A DNA stretch of 64,000 bases from Saccharum officinarum (taxonomy: Eukaryota; Streptophyta; Magnoliopsida; Poales; Poaceae). Location: positions 111,768,680 through 111,832,679 of the forward strand of contig CM036160.1 in assembly GCA_020631735.1 (NCBI GenBank), read 5' to 3'. Below the pieces are notes generated by a model, which did not search any database, was not told the DNA's origin, and worked only from the letters and a program-made list of their open reading frames with translations. Shown piece by piece: positions 39,990 through 52,510 of the stretch (within the stretch, counting starts at the first letter, position 1; each line of letters starts with the position of its first letter). A program made the translations under genes and the position numbers.

Positions 39990-42900
39990 ATTTATTGCCT
40001 ACTGTTCTTTCAGTTTGTCATTCACCTGATTGGTGGATCGATACTGGTGTAAATATACATGTGTGTGCTGATGTTTTTTTTATTTTCTTCTTATTAGGCA
40101 GGGCGGGCTTCCTCCTTGTTGATGGAGAATAGGGCGCGTGCGGCTGTACGTGGTGTTGGTACGGTCGATCTGAAGCTTACTACCGTGCAACTGAAGAACG
40201 TGCATCATGTTCCCTCACTAAAGAAAAATTTGATTAGTGGTTCTTTGCTTTGTCGTGATGGTTATAAACCTGTATTTGAGTCAAATAAGTATATACTTTC
40301 TAAGTATGATACCTTTGTTGGGAAAGACTATGAGAGTGAATGCTTATTCCGCTTGTCGTTGACAGACACTTGTTTTAATTCCGTAAACCATGTGAGCCAC
40401 AATGTTGAGACTAATATTTGGCATTTGCAATTATATCATATTAATTTTGTTAGCATGACTCGCTTAGCTGGTTTAAATTTAATTCCGAAATTTGATGTGG
40501 TCAAAGGTTATAAGTGTCTTGTTTGTGTTGAAGCAAAACAATCTCGCAAGCCTCATAAGGCTACTGCGGCGAGGGAGTTGGCACCATTAGAACTAATCCA
40601 TTCCAATGTGTGTGAGATGAATGGAGAGTTGACCAAAGGTGGCAAGAGATATTTCCTAATATTCATAGATGATTGCACTCAATTTTGCTACGTGTATTTA
40701 TTATAAATAAAAGTTGAAGCGTTGCATTATTTTGCTGAGGTGGAAAATCAACTTAAGAAGAAAATTAAACGTTTGCGGTCTGATCGCGGGGGAGAATATT
40801 TCTCAAATGAATTTTCAGAGTTTTGCACGGTGCACGGAATTGTTCATGAGAGGATGTCACCATACTTATCAGAGTCCAATGAGATTGCAGAGAGAAAGGA
40901 CCGTATTCTAACTGATTTGGTTAACGCCATGTTAGAGACTGCAGGACTATCTAAGGAATGGTGGGGTGATGCTATATTAACAGCGTGTCATGTCCTGAAT
41001 AAAGTGCCCACAAAGAACAAAGAAATTACACCATTCGAGGAATGAGAGAAGATGAGATTAAATCTTTCTTACCTGCGAACTTGGGGTTGTTTGGCAAAGG
41101 TTAATGTGCCAATAAGCAAGAAGCGAAAGCTTGGACCAAAAACTGTTGATTGTGTCTTTCTCGGTTATGCTATTCACAGCGTGGGTTATAGATTTTTAAT
41201 AATAAACTTTGGTGTTCCTGATATGGCTGTTGGTACAATTATGAAATCTAAAGATGCGATATTTTTTGAGAATGAATTTCTCATGAAGAATACACATAGC
41301 ACTTCTAGTCATTATTCTATTTTTCTACCTGAGACATGAACCGGTAATATACGCTGATATGGAAACCCATAAGGAAATTCCTAAGGAGGATAATAATATA
41401 GTTATTTGAAAGAGTAAGAGACGGAGGGTTGTAAAATCCTTTGAAGACTATATTATATACCTTGTGGATGACACTCCCACATCCATAGCTGAGGCATATT
41501 CATCTCTTGACGCTGACTTGTGGAAGGAAACTGTTCAAAGTGAGATGGACTCAATTATGTCTAATAAAACTTGGGAAGTGGTTGATCGTCCTTACGGATG
41601 CAAACTAGTAGGGTGTAAAAGGGTATTAAAAAAGAAGCTAAGGCCTGATGGTACTATCAAGAAGTACAAAACGAGGTTAGTGGCTAAAGGTTATACACAA
41701 AAAAAAGAAGGAGATGATTATTTTGATACTTACTCACCAGTTGCCCGTCTGATGACCATACGCGTGTTGTTGTCCATGGCTGCCTCACATGGTCTTTGCA
41801 TTCATCAGATGAACGTTAAAACAACTTTCTTGAATAGAGAGCTTAGGAAGAGATCTACATAGATCAGCCTAATGGATTTATAGCAAAAAGTCAAGAGTGT
41901 AAGATTTGTAAATTACTAAAATCCTTGTATGGTCTAAAGCAAGCTCCTAAGTAGTGGCATGAAAAGTCTGACAAAACGTTGACATCAGTCGGCTTTGTAG
42001 TGAATGAAGCTGATAAATGTGTATATTATCGGTATGGTAGGGGAGAAGGTGTAATTTTGTGCTTGTATGTGGATGACATTTTGATCTTTGGAAATAATAT
42101 TAATGTAATCAAGGAAGTAAAAGATTTTCTGTCCAATAATTTTGAGATGAAAGACTTGGGTGAGGCTGATGTTATTCTTAACATAAAGCTATTGAGAGAA
42201 GAAAATGGTGGGATAACTCTTGTTCAGTCTCATTATGTGGAAAAAGTGCTAAACTGCTTTGGTCATAGTGAATGCACGCTTTCTTCAACTCCCTATGACC
42301 CAAGTGTGCTATTAAGAAAAATCGCAGAATAGCACGGGATCAACTGAGATATTATCAAATAATTGGCTCACTTATATATTTGGCTAGTGCAACAAGACCC
42401 GATATCTCGTCTGCTGTGAGCAAACTTAGCCGGTTTGTTTCAAATCCGGGAGATACACATTGGCATGTACTTGAGAGAGTGTTACGCTACCTGAAAGGTA
42501 CTATGGGCAATGTCATTCACTATACTGGGTATCTGAGTGTACTGGAGGGTTACTATGATGCTAACTGGATTTTTGGTGCTGATGAGTTTTATGCCACAAG
42601 CGGATATGCGTTTTTGCTTAAAGGTGGTGCTATTTCCTAAAAGTCTTGCAAGCAGACTGTCTTAACGAAGTCTACCATAGAAGCAGAACTCACAACATTA
42701 GACACTGCCAGCGCTGAAGGCGAGTGGCTTCATGAACTCCTTATGGATTTACCGGTAGTAGAGAAACATATACCGGCTATTTCTATGAACTGTAATAACC
42801 AAACTATGATAACTAAGGTGAACAGTTCTAAGGATAACATGAAGTCTACAAGACATGTGAAAAGACGTTTAAAATATGTCAGAAAACTGAGAAACACCGG

Positions 42901-43018
42901 AGTAATTTCATTGAACTATGTTCATACATCTAAGAATCTGACAGATGAGTTCACTAAGGGTCTGTCACACAATGTGATAGAAGGTGCGTTGAGGGAGTTG
43001 GGCTTGAGACCCACTTGA
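39990..43018 (+). pseudogene. Copia pol: protease, integrase, RT, RNase H remnants
   Basis: In order: a protease active-site motif WWIDTG near 40030; an integrase zinc-binding region (H...H and CLVC) and core at about 40410-41045, in which a stop interrupts after YVYLL near 40705, the first catalytic Asp of the D,D-35-E set appears as Asn (IHSN), while SDRGGEY and AERK remain; reverse transcriptase at 41464-42332, with YVDD intact near 42067 but Asn in place of the conserved Asp of QMDVK, and a frameshift near 41855; and RNase H at 42380-43018 with a stop near 42638. Together these lesions mean no functional polyprotein. Confidence 0.9.
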
Positions 43019-43566
43019 GTCATTTCATAGTGGTAACATGTCTTATGTGATCGGAGATTCCGTGAAGTAGGATGGTGAAACAAGCTAGTGGTTGACTGAG
43101 GGAGAGACCCTTTATACTAAGGCCTGACTCATTTGAGATGTGCTGTTTCTCCAATGTTGTAAGGCAGGATGGTTAATTCCTTAATGTGATCCGAGTGACT
43201 TGTTTAGGTAGGGATGTTATCCTACAGAATATCTTAGAAGTAACACACCTATATGAGTTTGATTACTAGTCACAATCTATGAGATGTGGGTAATCTCTAG
43301 ATACTCATAAAAGACTATGAAGTGTGGCTTATATACTTCAAACAGAGGGGGTGCCTTTTGTAGCCTAGTACCAGTCAAGAACTTTAGTGACATTCATCTC
43401 ACATAAAACTGTCAATTCAAGATATAGTCCATTATTCAGTTGTGACTGAGTGAACCTATTGCTCTAGATGGATGTTCAACTTAACAGTCTTTATCGAAAC
43501 AATGGTATATAAAAGAAATGTGGCTTTGAGACTACTTTGTTACCAACTCTAGAGTTTGGTGGGAAT

Positions 43567-44490
43567 TATTGGATATATATAGGCGGCCCATATAATATTT
43601 AATAAATCAAATAAAACTCTATGATCCGTAACAATGAGCGATATATGGTTTAATACCGTACGGAATTTTAACTGAACGTTGACTCGATTTATATGGTTGG
43701 AAATTGTCAATCTATATTGAGAAACTGAGAAAAGGATATAGGTGTGCCACACCCACGCACGCCGCCGCAGTCGCCGGCCGGGCCGGGCCGTGGCGAGGCG
43801 AGGCAAGCGGTGAGCGGACGAGGCTAGGTTTTGCCACTCAATCCACATAATTACAGGAGTTTATCTCTTTTATGTCGGAGGAGGCTTGATTGCGAGTGTT
43901 TCGCCAGTTACCGTCTATTCACGTCTCGTCTCCTGGGTTCCTCCGCAGCCCCTTCGCTTCCCTACCGTGGGCATATATTCAGGTGTCTTCCGTCAGTCCC
44001 TAGTTCCCTTCGCTTCTGAGAGACACCACATCTTCCGTTGCTTGCGGGTCTCCCCGTCCCAGTTCCTGCACGCACAGGGGACTGGGAGAGTAGGCCGCCG
44101 GAACACCTATCATCTTCGAGTTCAGCTGTTCGGGTGAAGGGCAACAATCACGTTTTTGGGGAGTGTCGCTGCGACACGACTACTCGCTTGGTCCTCTTCT
44201 TCCTGGCGTAACGATGCGGTGTGGATCAACACTGATTCCTTCTCTGCACTGCACCAAGCGGGACGATTACATCACTAGGCGCTATGTCGACTAGCGGAAC
44301 CGGCTCTGTCGCCGGGTATATCTCTAAACTTCATCAACCAGTAAGGTTTTGCGTTAGTATCTTGCTAGTTAGTGTCATTTACATGGCGTACATAATTAGA
44401 TCACACAAACACATATATGATGTCACCAATTTTTTTACCATTGCTATTTTTTGGATTAAATTGGTACTGAATATACCTAATTTTCTAACA
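43567..44490 (+). repeat. Copia 3' LTR
   Basis: 924 bp, starting TATTGGATATA (first dinucleotide changed from TG to TA) and ending CTAACA, followed by the target duplication cgttc. Confidence 0.93.
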
Positions 44491-44581
44491 CGTTCTTCAC
44501 TTGCAGCATCCATGCGTCCCGTGTTGCATTTCGACGCCTGCCGTTCGCTGGACATTTTTTTTGCTTCCGGGCTGGCTTAGG

Positions 44582-44808
44582 GTGTGTTTAGTTCGCTAAT
44601 TTTTTTGGCGTTAGCTACTGTAGCACTTTCGTTTATATTTATCAATTAATGTCCAATCATAGATTAATTATGCTCAAAAGATTTGTCTCGTATTTTTCTA
44701 CCAAACTGTGTAATTAGTTTTTTCGTCTGCATTTAATACTCTATACATGTGTCAAACATTCGATGTGACGGAGAATCTTGAAACTTTTTTGAAACTAAAC
44801 ATAGCCTT
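44582..44808. mobile_element. MITE copy (GTGTTTAGTTCGC family)
   Basis: The ends gtgtgtttagttcgctaa and gaaactaaacatagcctt are partly complementary. The interior shows ttagctactgtagcactttc and gtccaatcatagattaatta, shared with the next copy. Confidence 0.65.
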
Positions 44809-44845
44809 AGTCTAGCGGAGTAGTGGTCTGTGGTCCACGTTGTTT

Positions 44846-45075
44846 GGGCCTTGTTTAAATTGTAATTTTTTTTAACTTTAGCTACTGTAGCACTTTCGTT
44901 TGTATTTGACAATTAGTGTCCAATCATGGACTAATTAGGCTCAAAAGATTCGTCTCGTAATTTAGTACCAAACTGTGTAATTAGTTATTTTTTTATCAAT
45001 ATTTAATGCTCTATGCATGCGTCTAAAAATTGATGTGACGGAGAGAAAGTGAAAAAATTTGGAATTTGAAAGGAA
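44846..45075. mobile_element. Second MITE copy of the same family
   Basis: The left end gggccttgtttaaattg is followed by ttagctactgtagcactttc and caatcatggactaattaggc. The right end is degraded around gaatttgaaagg. It lies only about 40 bp from the previous copy, in the same orientation. Confidence 0.6.
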
Positions 45076-45234
45076 AGAGGAATACTACTGCTCTACGTAC
45101 CAGCATCTGAACTAACAACCTACAGCGCGCTTTTCTCCTGCAAGTGGGTGGCCTCGCCGGACGGCGGACGATCCTCCGGGTGCCACCACCTCGGCCGGCG
45201 GACGATCCTCAAATGTCAAATTGCTTGTTATAGT

Positions 45235-46110
45235 AGTGTTCAATTGCACTTAGTAAGTGCCACTTACAGTTTTTGATCAAGTGTAATTCATAGGTATAAT
45301 TGTTGTAACTAGTATTTTTTTTAAAAAAAGTTGGCTAGCCTTGGCAAGTATTTTTATTGTACTGTCTTTGCTATGTTTTAATTTTTTTGTTTTTTTGGTA
45401 TGTTTTTCTGCATCAATCCCCTCAAAAATATTTGTGATTTTGCAATTCGTAGAAATTTTCTGCTTTTTTCTGTAATTTCTTCATTTTCTTTGATTTGTTT
45501 GTTCATCTAATGACCTCAGGAAGTTTTTGGTTTTTGCATTCCATAGAAAATTTTTTGTTTTCTGTAATTTGTTCATTTTCTTTGCTTTTCTTGGTTCTTG
45601 CAAATGCCTGCGAATTTTGTTTTTAGTTATCTGTGATACTGCTGTACTCCTAAATATTGGCTTCCTGGTTGTAGGTAACTTTGGTTTTAATGTATCTTGT
45701 TACTATGGATTAATTTTGTAGTTACAGTAGAGTTTAATTGTACTTACAGTTGTTGATCCGGTGTAACTCATAGGTTCACTTATGTTACTAGCTTTGTTTA
45801 AAAACAAGCTAGATTTGGCAAGTATTTTTTTAAATGAACTATCTTTGCTATGCTTTTTTTAATCTTATTCTGCAACAATGGCCTCAAAAATATTTATTTT
45901 TTTTAATTTATAGGAATTTTTAGCTTTTTGTTATTCTTTTTTGCTTCTATTTTATTTGTTTGGTTCATCTAATGGCCTCTGAAAGTTTTTGGTTTTTGCA
46001 TTCCATAGACAATTTTTTATTTCTGTATTTTTTCATTATATTTGTTTTTCTTGGTTCTTACAGTGGCTTGAGAATTTTGTTTTTTTAGTTATTTTCGTTT
46101 GTTTTGTTTT
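45235..46110. repeat. Tandem duplication of a T-rich ~490-bp unit
   Basis: Two diverged direct copies (about 45235-45640 and 45725-46110) share tggcaagtattttt, ctatctttgctatg-like, cctcaaaaatattt, gtttttggtttttgcattcc and tttttcttggttctt in order. There is no coding potential; the short open frames are Phe-rich artefacts of T-richness. Confidence 0.75.
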
Positions 46111-46472
46111 TTATGATTGTTTTGGTGAACCATTTGATGGTACACGGTGGTGTTGGATAATCAGAGTGAAATTATAGTTAGTTTCACTCTAATTTTTTTT
46201 CACAATTTTATTTCTTGTGTTTTGTGCTGTTTGATTACGATCATGTGGCCATTATGCTTGAATCACACGAATTTTGTTATTTGTCTTATTTGTGTGATTT
46301 GTCCCCTCAAATTACTTGAGTGTTCAAATAGGTCAGATCACTCAAGTTTCGAATAGACAGATCTAAAACAAATCCGTGTGCTCATATCGTAGCAGAAACG
46401 GGCAAACCGCGACTCATGTAAATATCAAAGCATAGCGATCGATCTCCCACGGAGTAAAAAAACGCGTTCGCC

Positions 46473-48756
46473 ATGGCGGCGCTCCGGCCGTGTCCATCTG
46501 GCCACCATGTCGTCGTGTGCGCGCGCCAGCTGCGCATCATCAGCAGGCCGTCGTCTTCTCTTCGCACTGTCCCGGCGTTCGGCAGAGGCGGGACGGCGGC
46601 TCCCCGCCTGCGCCACCGTCACGCAATCGGTGCTCAGAGAGGTGGCCCCGATTATTGGCCCTTCGGCGTGGAACCGGGCGATACGCGCATGGTAACACGA
46701 ATTTAATTTGCCTCCAGCTGCCCGTCTTAATTATGCCCTAACTATATCACTCTCGTCTGCATGGTATGTGTTTCCATGATAGATCAAGCTAGTCGGATTT
46801 CATGCAGTGGCATGCAGTGCACCCAACGGCCAACGCAGTGCATACTTGGTTACGTTACATGCCACTGACCTATACTAAGCCGCTGTTGGAATTAAATTTA
46901 TCTGTTCTTGGCAGATGAAGTCCAACTGTACTACTTGACATGGTTTGGAGAAGATTTTAGTATGTATATATAGCTTCAGCTAGATGTATGTTTCAAGAGT
47001 CAACCACAATGCAATAACGCGAGCTCTCTCTGATTCTTTAGGACATTTTGGGATTTTTTTTTTAATTTTTTTAAGAGTATACTTAAACCAAAAGTGTTGG
47101 TTGGTTATTGTTGGGATAAGTATTATTGAAAGAAAAAGAACAAACAAAAAGAAACTTTGGTAATGCATTATCCATTTGTTCATTGTTTTGTGTTAACATT
47201 ATTTTTGTTGGTTTTCCAATTCAGACCGATGAACAATTCAAAAAGTTTGATGAGGAATTAAAGAAGCACCGTGAATTGGATGAGGTCAGTATTACTTCTA
47301 TTTTGTAGCTGAAACTTTCTTTCATGATTGGCCGTAACTATATATATATTCCTTGGTAATGCATTATCCATTTGTTCATTGTTATATATACTTTCCCTAA
47401 CGCTTGCATTTGATCTGTTTGTTCCCAAAGGATATGTCGTTCCGAGAGGAGATAAAAACAATTTGCAAGTACTGGGAAAAATTGACTTCTTGGAACACTT
47501 GCATCTTTGTTAGTCTTCTTCTTCCTAACATTTTTATTGAGTAAAATTGGAGATCTTCTTATAGCAGGAAAAGTTCTTATGCATGACCCTTCTATGAGCT
47601 AGGATGCGACCCATTGCAAAAAAAAAAAAAAAAAAGAGCTAGGCTGCGAGCCTGCGACCACGTAGTCCTAGGGATGTCAATAAATACTTAAATAGCACGA
47701 TAATTGGCTAAATTTGTAAGGTAATGGAGAGAGATGCTTGGGAGCTCTTACTTACGTTGGAATTGTAGGACATGGAAGCTACAGCGTTGTCGCTGCATCT
47801 TTGCATGGTAGTTACAAAAGGTGTTAAGTTGGCTTCTAGAGTCACGGTAACTGCATGCATTGACCCCTTTTTTTTTTCTGAACGCCAATTGTTCTAATTT
47901 GCGTGTAAGCAGTGTTATTACACCAATTGTTTCATTTTGAGAGAATTTCAGGATAGTGCAGCTTTAAGACTTGATAAACAAGGTGAAATTTATTTACACA
48001 CTACAAAACAGGTAACTCGTTACTACATTATACATGTGGATAGTTATCAAATTGTACTACACATAACGTGCACTAATTCTCATTTCAAATGCAGACCCTC
48101 AATATGCATGTGTCCATCTTTGTTAAGTTGGCAGAGGACACATATCATAAGAACTTTAGTGACAAGTCTGTTTTTTCTCTTCTTGGTGCTCTTAGGGGTG
48201 TGGCTGCAATAGGCCACATCTTGGTTAAGGATGCTCTGGAAAGTGTTGACCATGTTGAATATGGCTCGTCGAATTACAGTTTATTAGTCCAAGACACAGA
48301 TGACAGTTGGCACGAGTTTGAGCAGAATATTAACAATTTGGAACACAAATTCAGGGCAGTCCAAAAAAACAATTCCATGATATATGAGGTAGGGTATATT
48401 GTCTGCTTCTATAGTCTTTCCCCTTTTGTGTTATGTTGTAATCTTACATCTACTAATATGTTTCAGCTTCTAAGGCCTACAATGGAGGAGGCAATAGCAC
48501 TTACAATATTATTTGTTTCTCAAATGGTCACTAGACACGAAAGGGTGCTAGGCTATATTCCAAGTAAATATTCTTTATCTTTCGTTTGGCATGAAAACAT
48601 TGCTAGCTAGAGAAAACAGTCTGATGTTCGTATATGACTGCAGTGTCGATGATGACATGGCATTGCCTTTTTGCAGGTACCAAGGGGAGACGTGCCACAA
48701 AGGCTTCAGATGAAGGAGGACCCGATGGTTCGAAGATGGGCTCTGGCTCCAATTGA
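46473..48756 (+). CDS. Unrecognised plant protein, eight exons, 321 residues
   Basis: Exons: 46473-46691, 47225-47284, 47431-47508, 47769-47846, 47952-48011, 48095-48388, 48467-48563 and 48677-48756. All seven introns are GT-AG. The first six junctions are in phase 0 and the last joins P-C-A-A to GT to make Ser, so the frame stays open for 322 codons; that consistency is the main evidence for a real gene. The start sits in a strong context (gccatggcg). Residues 1-60 are rich in Arg, Ser and Ala with almost no acids, like a plastid or mitochondrial transit peptide. The rest looks mainly helical and charged (DEQFKKFDEELKKHRELDE, FREEIKTICKYWEKL, MHVSIFVKLAEDTYHKNFSD, WHEFEQNINNLEHKF). The end is basic and Gly/Ser-rich. 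I do not recognise the family and assign no function. Transposon sequence begins within about 90 bp of the stop. Confidence 0.7.
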
Positions 48757-48839
48757 GAATCATGTTTCTGAGATGAACGCTGGGTAGGAGTAGGATATAT
48801 AGTTTGCACTGCAATGCCCTACTATGATAAAATCAACAG

Positions 48840-50240
48840 GAAATTACAAAAAAAAAACTATATATTGTGGTCCCTCACGCCCCCCACCCCCACCAATACA
48901 TATTTCCAAGCAAAGATTTTAATGTGTGTTTCATATATCCCTTGCGGTAATGCTTCGATCCGAGCATCCGTCCGCCCGGACACTCCGTTGCTAGGTCACG
49001 ACGCGAGCTCAACAACCCACGCTTCTTCATTTCTCAAAAAAAAAACCGCTCATCCACTTATTCATATCTACTCGTTCCTTTTCCTATCCACTCGTTCCTC
49101 TTCCTATCGCTCTTATCCGTTCGCCTGCCACCTTCGAGCGCACAACCGCTGGCCCTCCAAGGTGCACCGCTCGGCCTCTGGCCTTGCCAGGCACGGCGCG
49201 CGGCCACCTCCGAGTCGCGACGCGCGGCTGCCGGCCCTGCCAGGCGCAGCGCGCTGCTGCCCTCTCCAAGTCGCATGGCCGCGGCCTCCCCGCCGCTCAT
49301 GTGACCGATGGATCCCTCCCGCGACTGTAGCCACTGCCGCCGCCCCGCTGCCTACAAGCGCCACCGGCCGCTACCTCCGGTTAACACCGCACACTGATGA
49401 ACCTCCATTATGCCGAGCAACAAGGAGATGTCGTGTTGAAAGTGCATGTTTCAAGAGTATGTTTCAATTGTTTCATATGTTTCAAAGGCATGTTATAAGT
49501 GTTTCATATGGATGTTGCAAAAATGGATCCTGATGTTGCACATGTTGCAATAGTTGTACACGTATGTTGCAAGCGTCCGTTCCAAATGTTTTATCTACTT
49601 TTTCAGATGTATTTTGTAAGTGTGCTTATTTAGATGTTGCATATGTTTCACACATATGTTACAAGAGTATGTTCGAAATGTTTCAGCTGTTTTAGTCTTA
49701 TGTTGCAGTAGTGTTTTCACGTTGCAAGTTGCAATTGTTTTATCTGGATGTTGTATATGTTTCATACACATGTTGCAAGTGCGTGTTCCAAATGTTTCAT
49801 CTGTTTCGGACTTATGTTGTATTCAAGTGTTTTATGTTGTAAGTATTTTGTGTTTCAGAGGTATGTTTAGAGAATCATGGGGGCATGGCCCGGGCGCCGG
49901 TGGAAGGGGCGCGACTCCCCAGGGGCCGGCGGATGGGGCGCGCGGTGCGCCTAGGGTCCTACGGACGGGGCATGCTCGTTCTCATCCCGGCTCCCGGGTC
50001 CTGCCCGCATAGAGAGAGAAGGGGGTCAGGGGGAAGGAGCGGCGGGCTCGGGGCGGTTCGAGACAGACGGGGACGGGGTACGCGTGCGTGGCTGGACGCG
50101 GTAGACAGGGAAGGACTGCAATGATATAATGGGAATGCGGCGCGTTTCTGCTGGGTCGTTCGGTAATATCCAATGAAATCCTGTCCCATCGGGCGTCAGG
50201 GCCCAGCAATTCCCTATCCCTTGTGTTCGTTGACTACGAG
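48840..50240 (+). repeat. Non-autonomous element with TGTTTCA/TGTTGCA repeats (copy 2)
   Basis: A GC-rich block (about 49110-49400) is followed by about 420 bp of tgtttca / tgttgca / atgttgcaagtg repeats (49440-49865), then another GC-rich block to about 50130. This is the same architecture, inverted, as at 1350-2150. Boundaries are approximate and no target duplication was found. Confidence 0.5.
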
Positions 50241-51554
50241 CGCCCCGCGGCCTCTGTTTGCCAGGCGACACATACAGCTCTTGGCGCAGACTGATCGATG
50301 ACTAGTGCGGCGAATCTATAAGTTAATGAGATATGTAAATTTTGAATGGAACCGTTGAAATAGAAGCGTTTTACAGAATTAATTAAGTAGGTGCGCCATG
50401 CAGTCATAGGATGTCACAATAAAACTTTGGTAGCCATACATTTTTTAGCTCTACATTCCGGCTGGGGTTTCCCACAGGAACCAGCGTCCACGTCACCAAG
50501 AATTCTCATAGCCGTCCGATCTACGATCTAGTGGTTGAGATTGCTTGGAGCCGCTCTTGTCCGAATCGGCTTCTCATGGTTCTCTTTAGCTTCGCCTGCT
50601 TCTACTTCTAATCATATAAAAAATATCTACCCAAACCTATCTCCTTGTCCGTCCTCTCTCCCAGCCCCAATGCCTCTCCTCCCGCATCACCGCCTCTGCT
50701 AATCCCGCCGTCTCCCCTGCCTGCCTCTCTCTCCCCACTCTCTCCTGACGCGGCGTCCCATCGGGCGGGCTCAAGCGCGGCAGGCTCGGCGCGCTGTGCA
50801 CAGTCGAAGCTGCGACGCAGTGGCGTAGCCGAGCTAGTGACCTCCGGCGGTGGTGGCCCCCTTCCACGGCCCGACACGGTGGCGCACCCGCACCCGCACC
50901 ACTGCCTGCTCCCGATCTTGGCGGTCCTCGCGCCGTCCACTCGCTGGTTTGGTTCCTCTCCCTTTCTCTGATCACTCTTCTTACCTCTCCTGGGGCTTCA
51001 TGGCCTGGGCGCAAGCGGCGGCGGTGGCGCCGGGGCTTCCTGTTGTCGCCTCCCCTCTCTCTCAATGTGGCCGTGCACTAGGCGGGCCCAAGCGCGGTCG
51101 GCGCCCCGTGTTGTGCACGGCCGAGGAGGCGGTGGCAGGTCTGGCTCGGGAAGGCTCCAGCGCCATAGCTCGGTCAATGACGCATGCAAAGCCTCTGGTG
51201 CGGAGCCCCGGCGTGGGTAGGCCCGAGCGCCGCAGCGCGTCCATCCACCGCCCTGGTCATCTGCCATCCAGCAGATCGCTCTCCTGCGAGGTTTCTTCGC
51301 AGTATGCTCCGTTCTCTGTGGTTTCCCTTTGGAATGTGCTGGTGCGGTATTGGTGTTTTGATTTGTGCTCGCCTTGGCGGATCTGGTCGCGCGCAGAGTG
51401 GACGGAGAAGATGATGGGTGGATTCGTCTCCAAGGTCCACCTTCTTCTTTGCTGGAAAATGAGTCTGAGAGCACGCAACCATTCTCTAGGGTCCACCTCC
51501 ATGCTAAAGCGATTCAGTGACAAGATCATGCTAAAACGATTCACCGCTGCTGCA
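50241..51554. other. GC-rich stretch, no gene supported
   Basis: A 263-codon frame spans 50850-51641, but frames of similar length exist on the other strand and the sequence has no recognisable domain. It may belong to the retroposon whose 3' end follows. Confidence 0.4.
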
Positions 51555-52018
51555 TCAACCAACTATGAAGGCACAACCAAAGTTGCCGACCCGCAGCAGG
51601 AGGATCGCCGCTCAGGCGCTTTCACGCGTCCCGGCTTCTAAGCGGGGAGAGGTGGATGATGAAGCGGATGGGATTGCTCGACGGACAGATGAAACCTACC
51701 ACGACAGACAAGAACGCCTACGACAGTATCTCCGTCGACCAGCTCAACCCCTCGCATGCCGAGGCAATGCAACAACTCTTTCCGGACCCACAAGGAGAGC
51801 AGCCGAGGCACCGCGCAAGCCAGCGCGTCTGACCACCGATGATGGCTACGTAGCATGATTAGCGAGTAATAGCTCATGATCTCCTTCCGCTAGGGAGAAT
51901 AGAGATGATTGTCTAACACTAACCCCCTAGTGTGTAATGTCCATGGCGCGTTGTTGTAACTTTCACTCTTTCTCGATCTTAGTACAAAGATGCGCAAACC
52001 TTTTACATATTCGAGAAA
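51555..52018 (+). mobile_element. 3' end of a LINE-like retroposon
   Basis: The coding-like part begins PTRSRRIAAQALSRVPASKR and continues, after a frame change near 51653, with KRMGLLDGQ...PSHAEAMQQLFPD, resembling the C-terminal end of plant retroelement ORF1-like proteins. A non-coding tail (cctagtgtgtaatgtcc, tacaaagatgcgcaaacc) ends in tattcgagaaaaaaa, the usual 3' terminus of a common grass retroposon. The 5' limit is unknown. Confidence 0.45.
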
Positions 52019-52510
52019 AAAACCGTTTTAAATTATTTTATTCTTCTCGAGGAGCATGGGGGTAAGTTCTCAATGCATTGCACGAGGGTCAAAGGTCCTG
52101 TTGGTTTATTCTTCCGGTCTGTCTCTTTCTTTTTGAAGATGATGTTCTAATAATCAAGTTTCTTAAGATACGTCGAGCGTTGTGCTCTTTTTATCTTTAA
52201 CCTTCTTCATCAAGAACTAGATTTGATCCTGTTCATCTGTGCGTTGATGAATTATCTACCTTTTCGCTGTAAGCGCATATAAAAGTGTTAGTCTCTTGAG
52301 GGATACTTTGATACTAAATCCATGCATCTTTAAATGTCAGTTGTTATTTTTGTGGTTTATTATTTGAATAAAAAGGGGAAAACAAAATAAATGTTTTTTT
52401 ACCGAAATGTCAGATTGGTATATGAGAAAGATCAGGCTTTTGTCACAACATACAAGTGCTAACATGCCATTTATCTTCCGGCATTTGATATGCCAATTTC
52501 CTGTAGCTAG

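Larger units (their letters stand above)
38306..44490 (+). mobile_element. Ty1/copia LTR retrotransposon, complete but decayed
   Basis: Two LTRs flank a gag-protease-integrase-RT-RNase H coding order, which defines Ty1/copia. A perfect 5-bp target duplication, cgttc, lies at 38301-38305 and 44491-44495. A polypurine-like tract (tttggtgggaat) precedes the 3' LTR. The usual initiator-Met primer site (tggtatcagagc) is not seen after the 5' LTR, so the primer site is atypical or mutated. Several stops and frameshifts make it non-autonomous. Confidence 0.95.

Noticed and set aside
50850..51641. 263-codon plus-strand frame
   Set aside because: GC-rich sequence with long frames on both strands, no recognisable domain and no clean start; more likely retroposon or repeat sequence.
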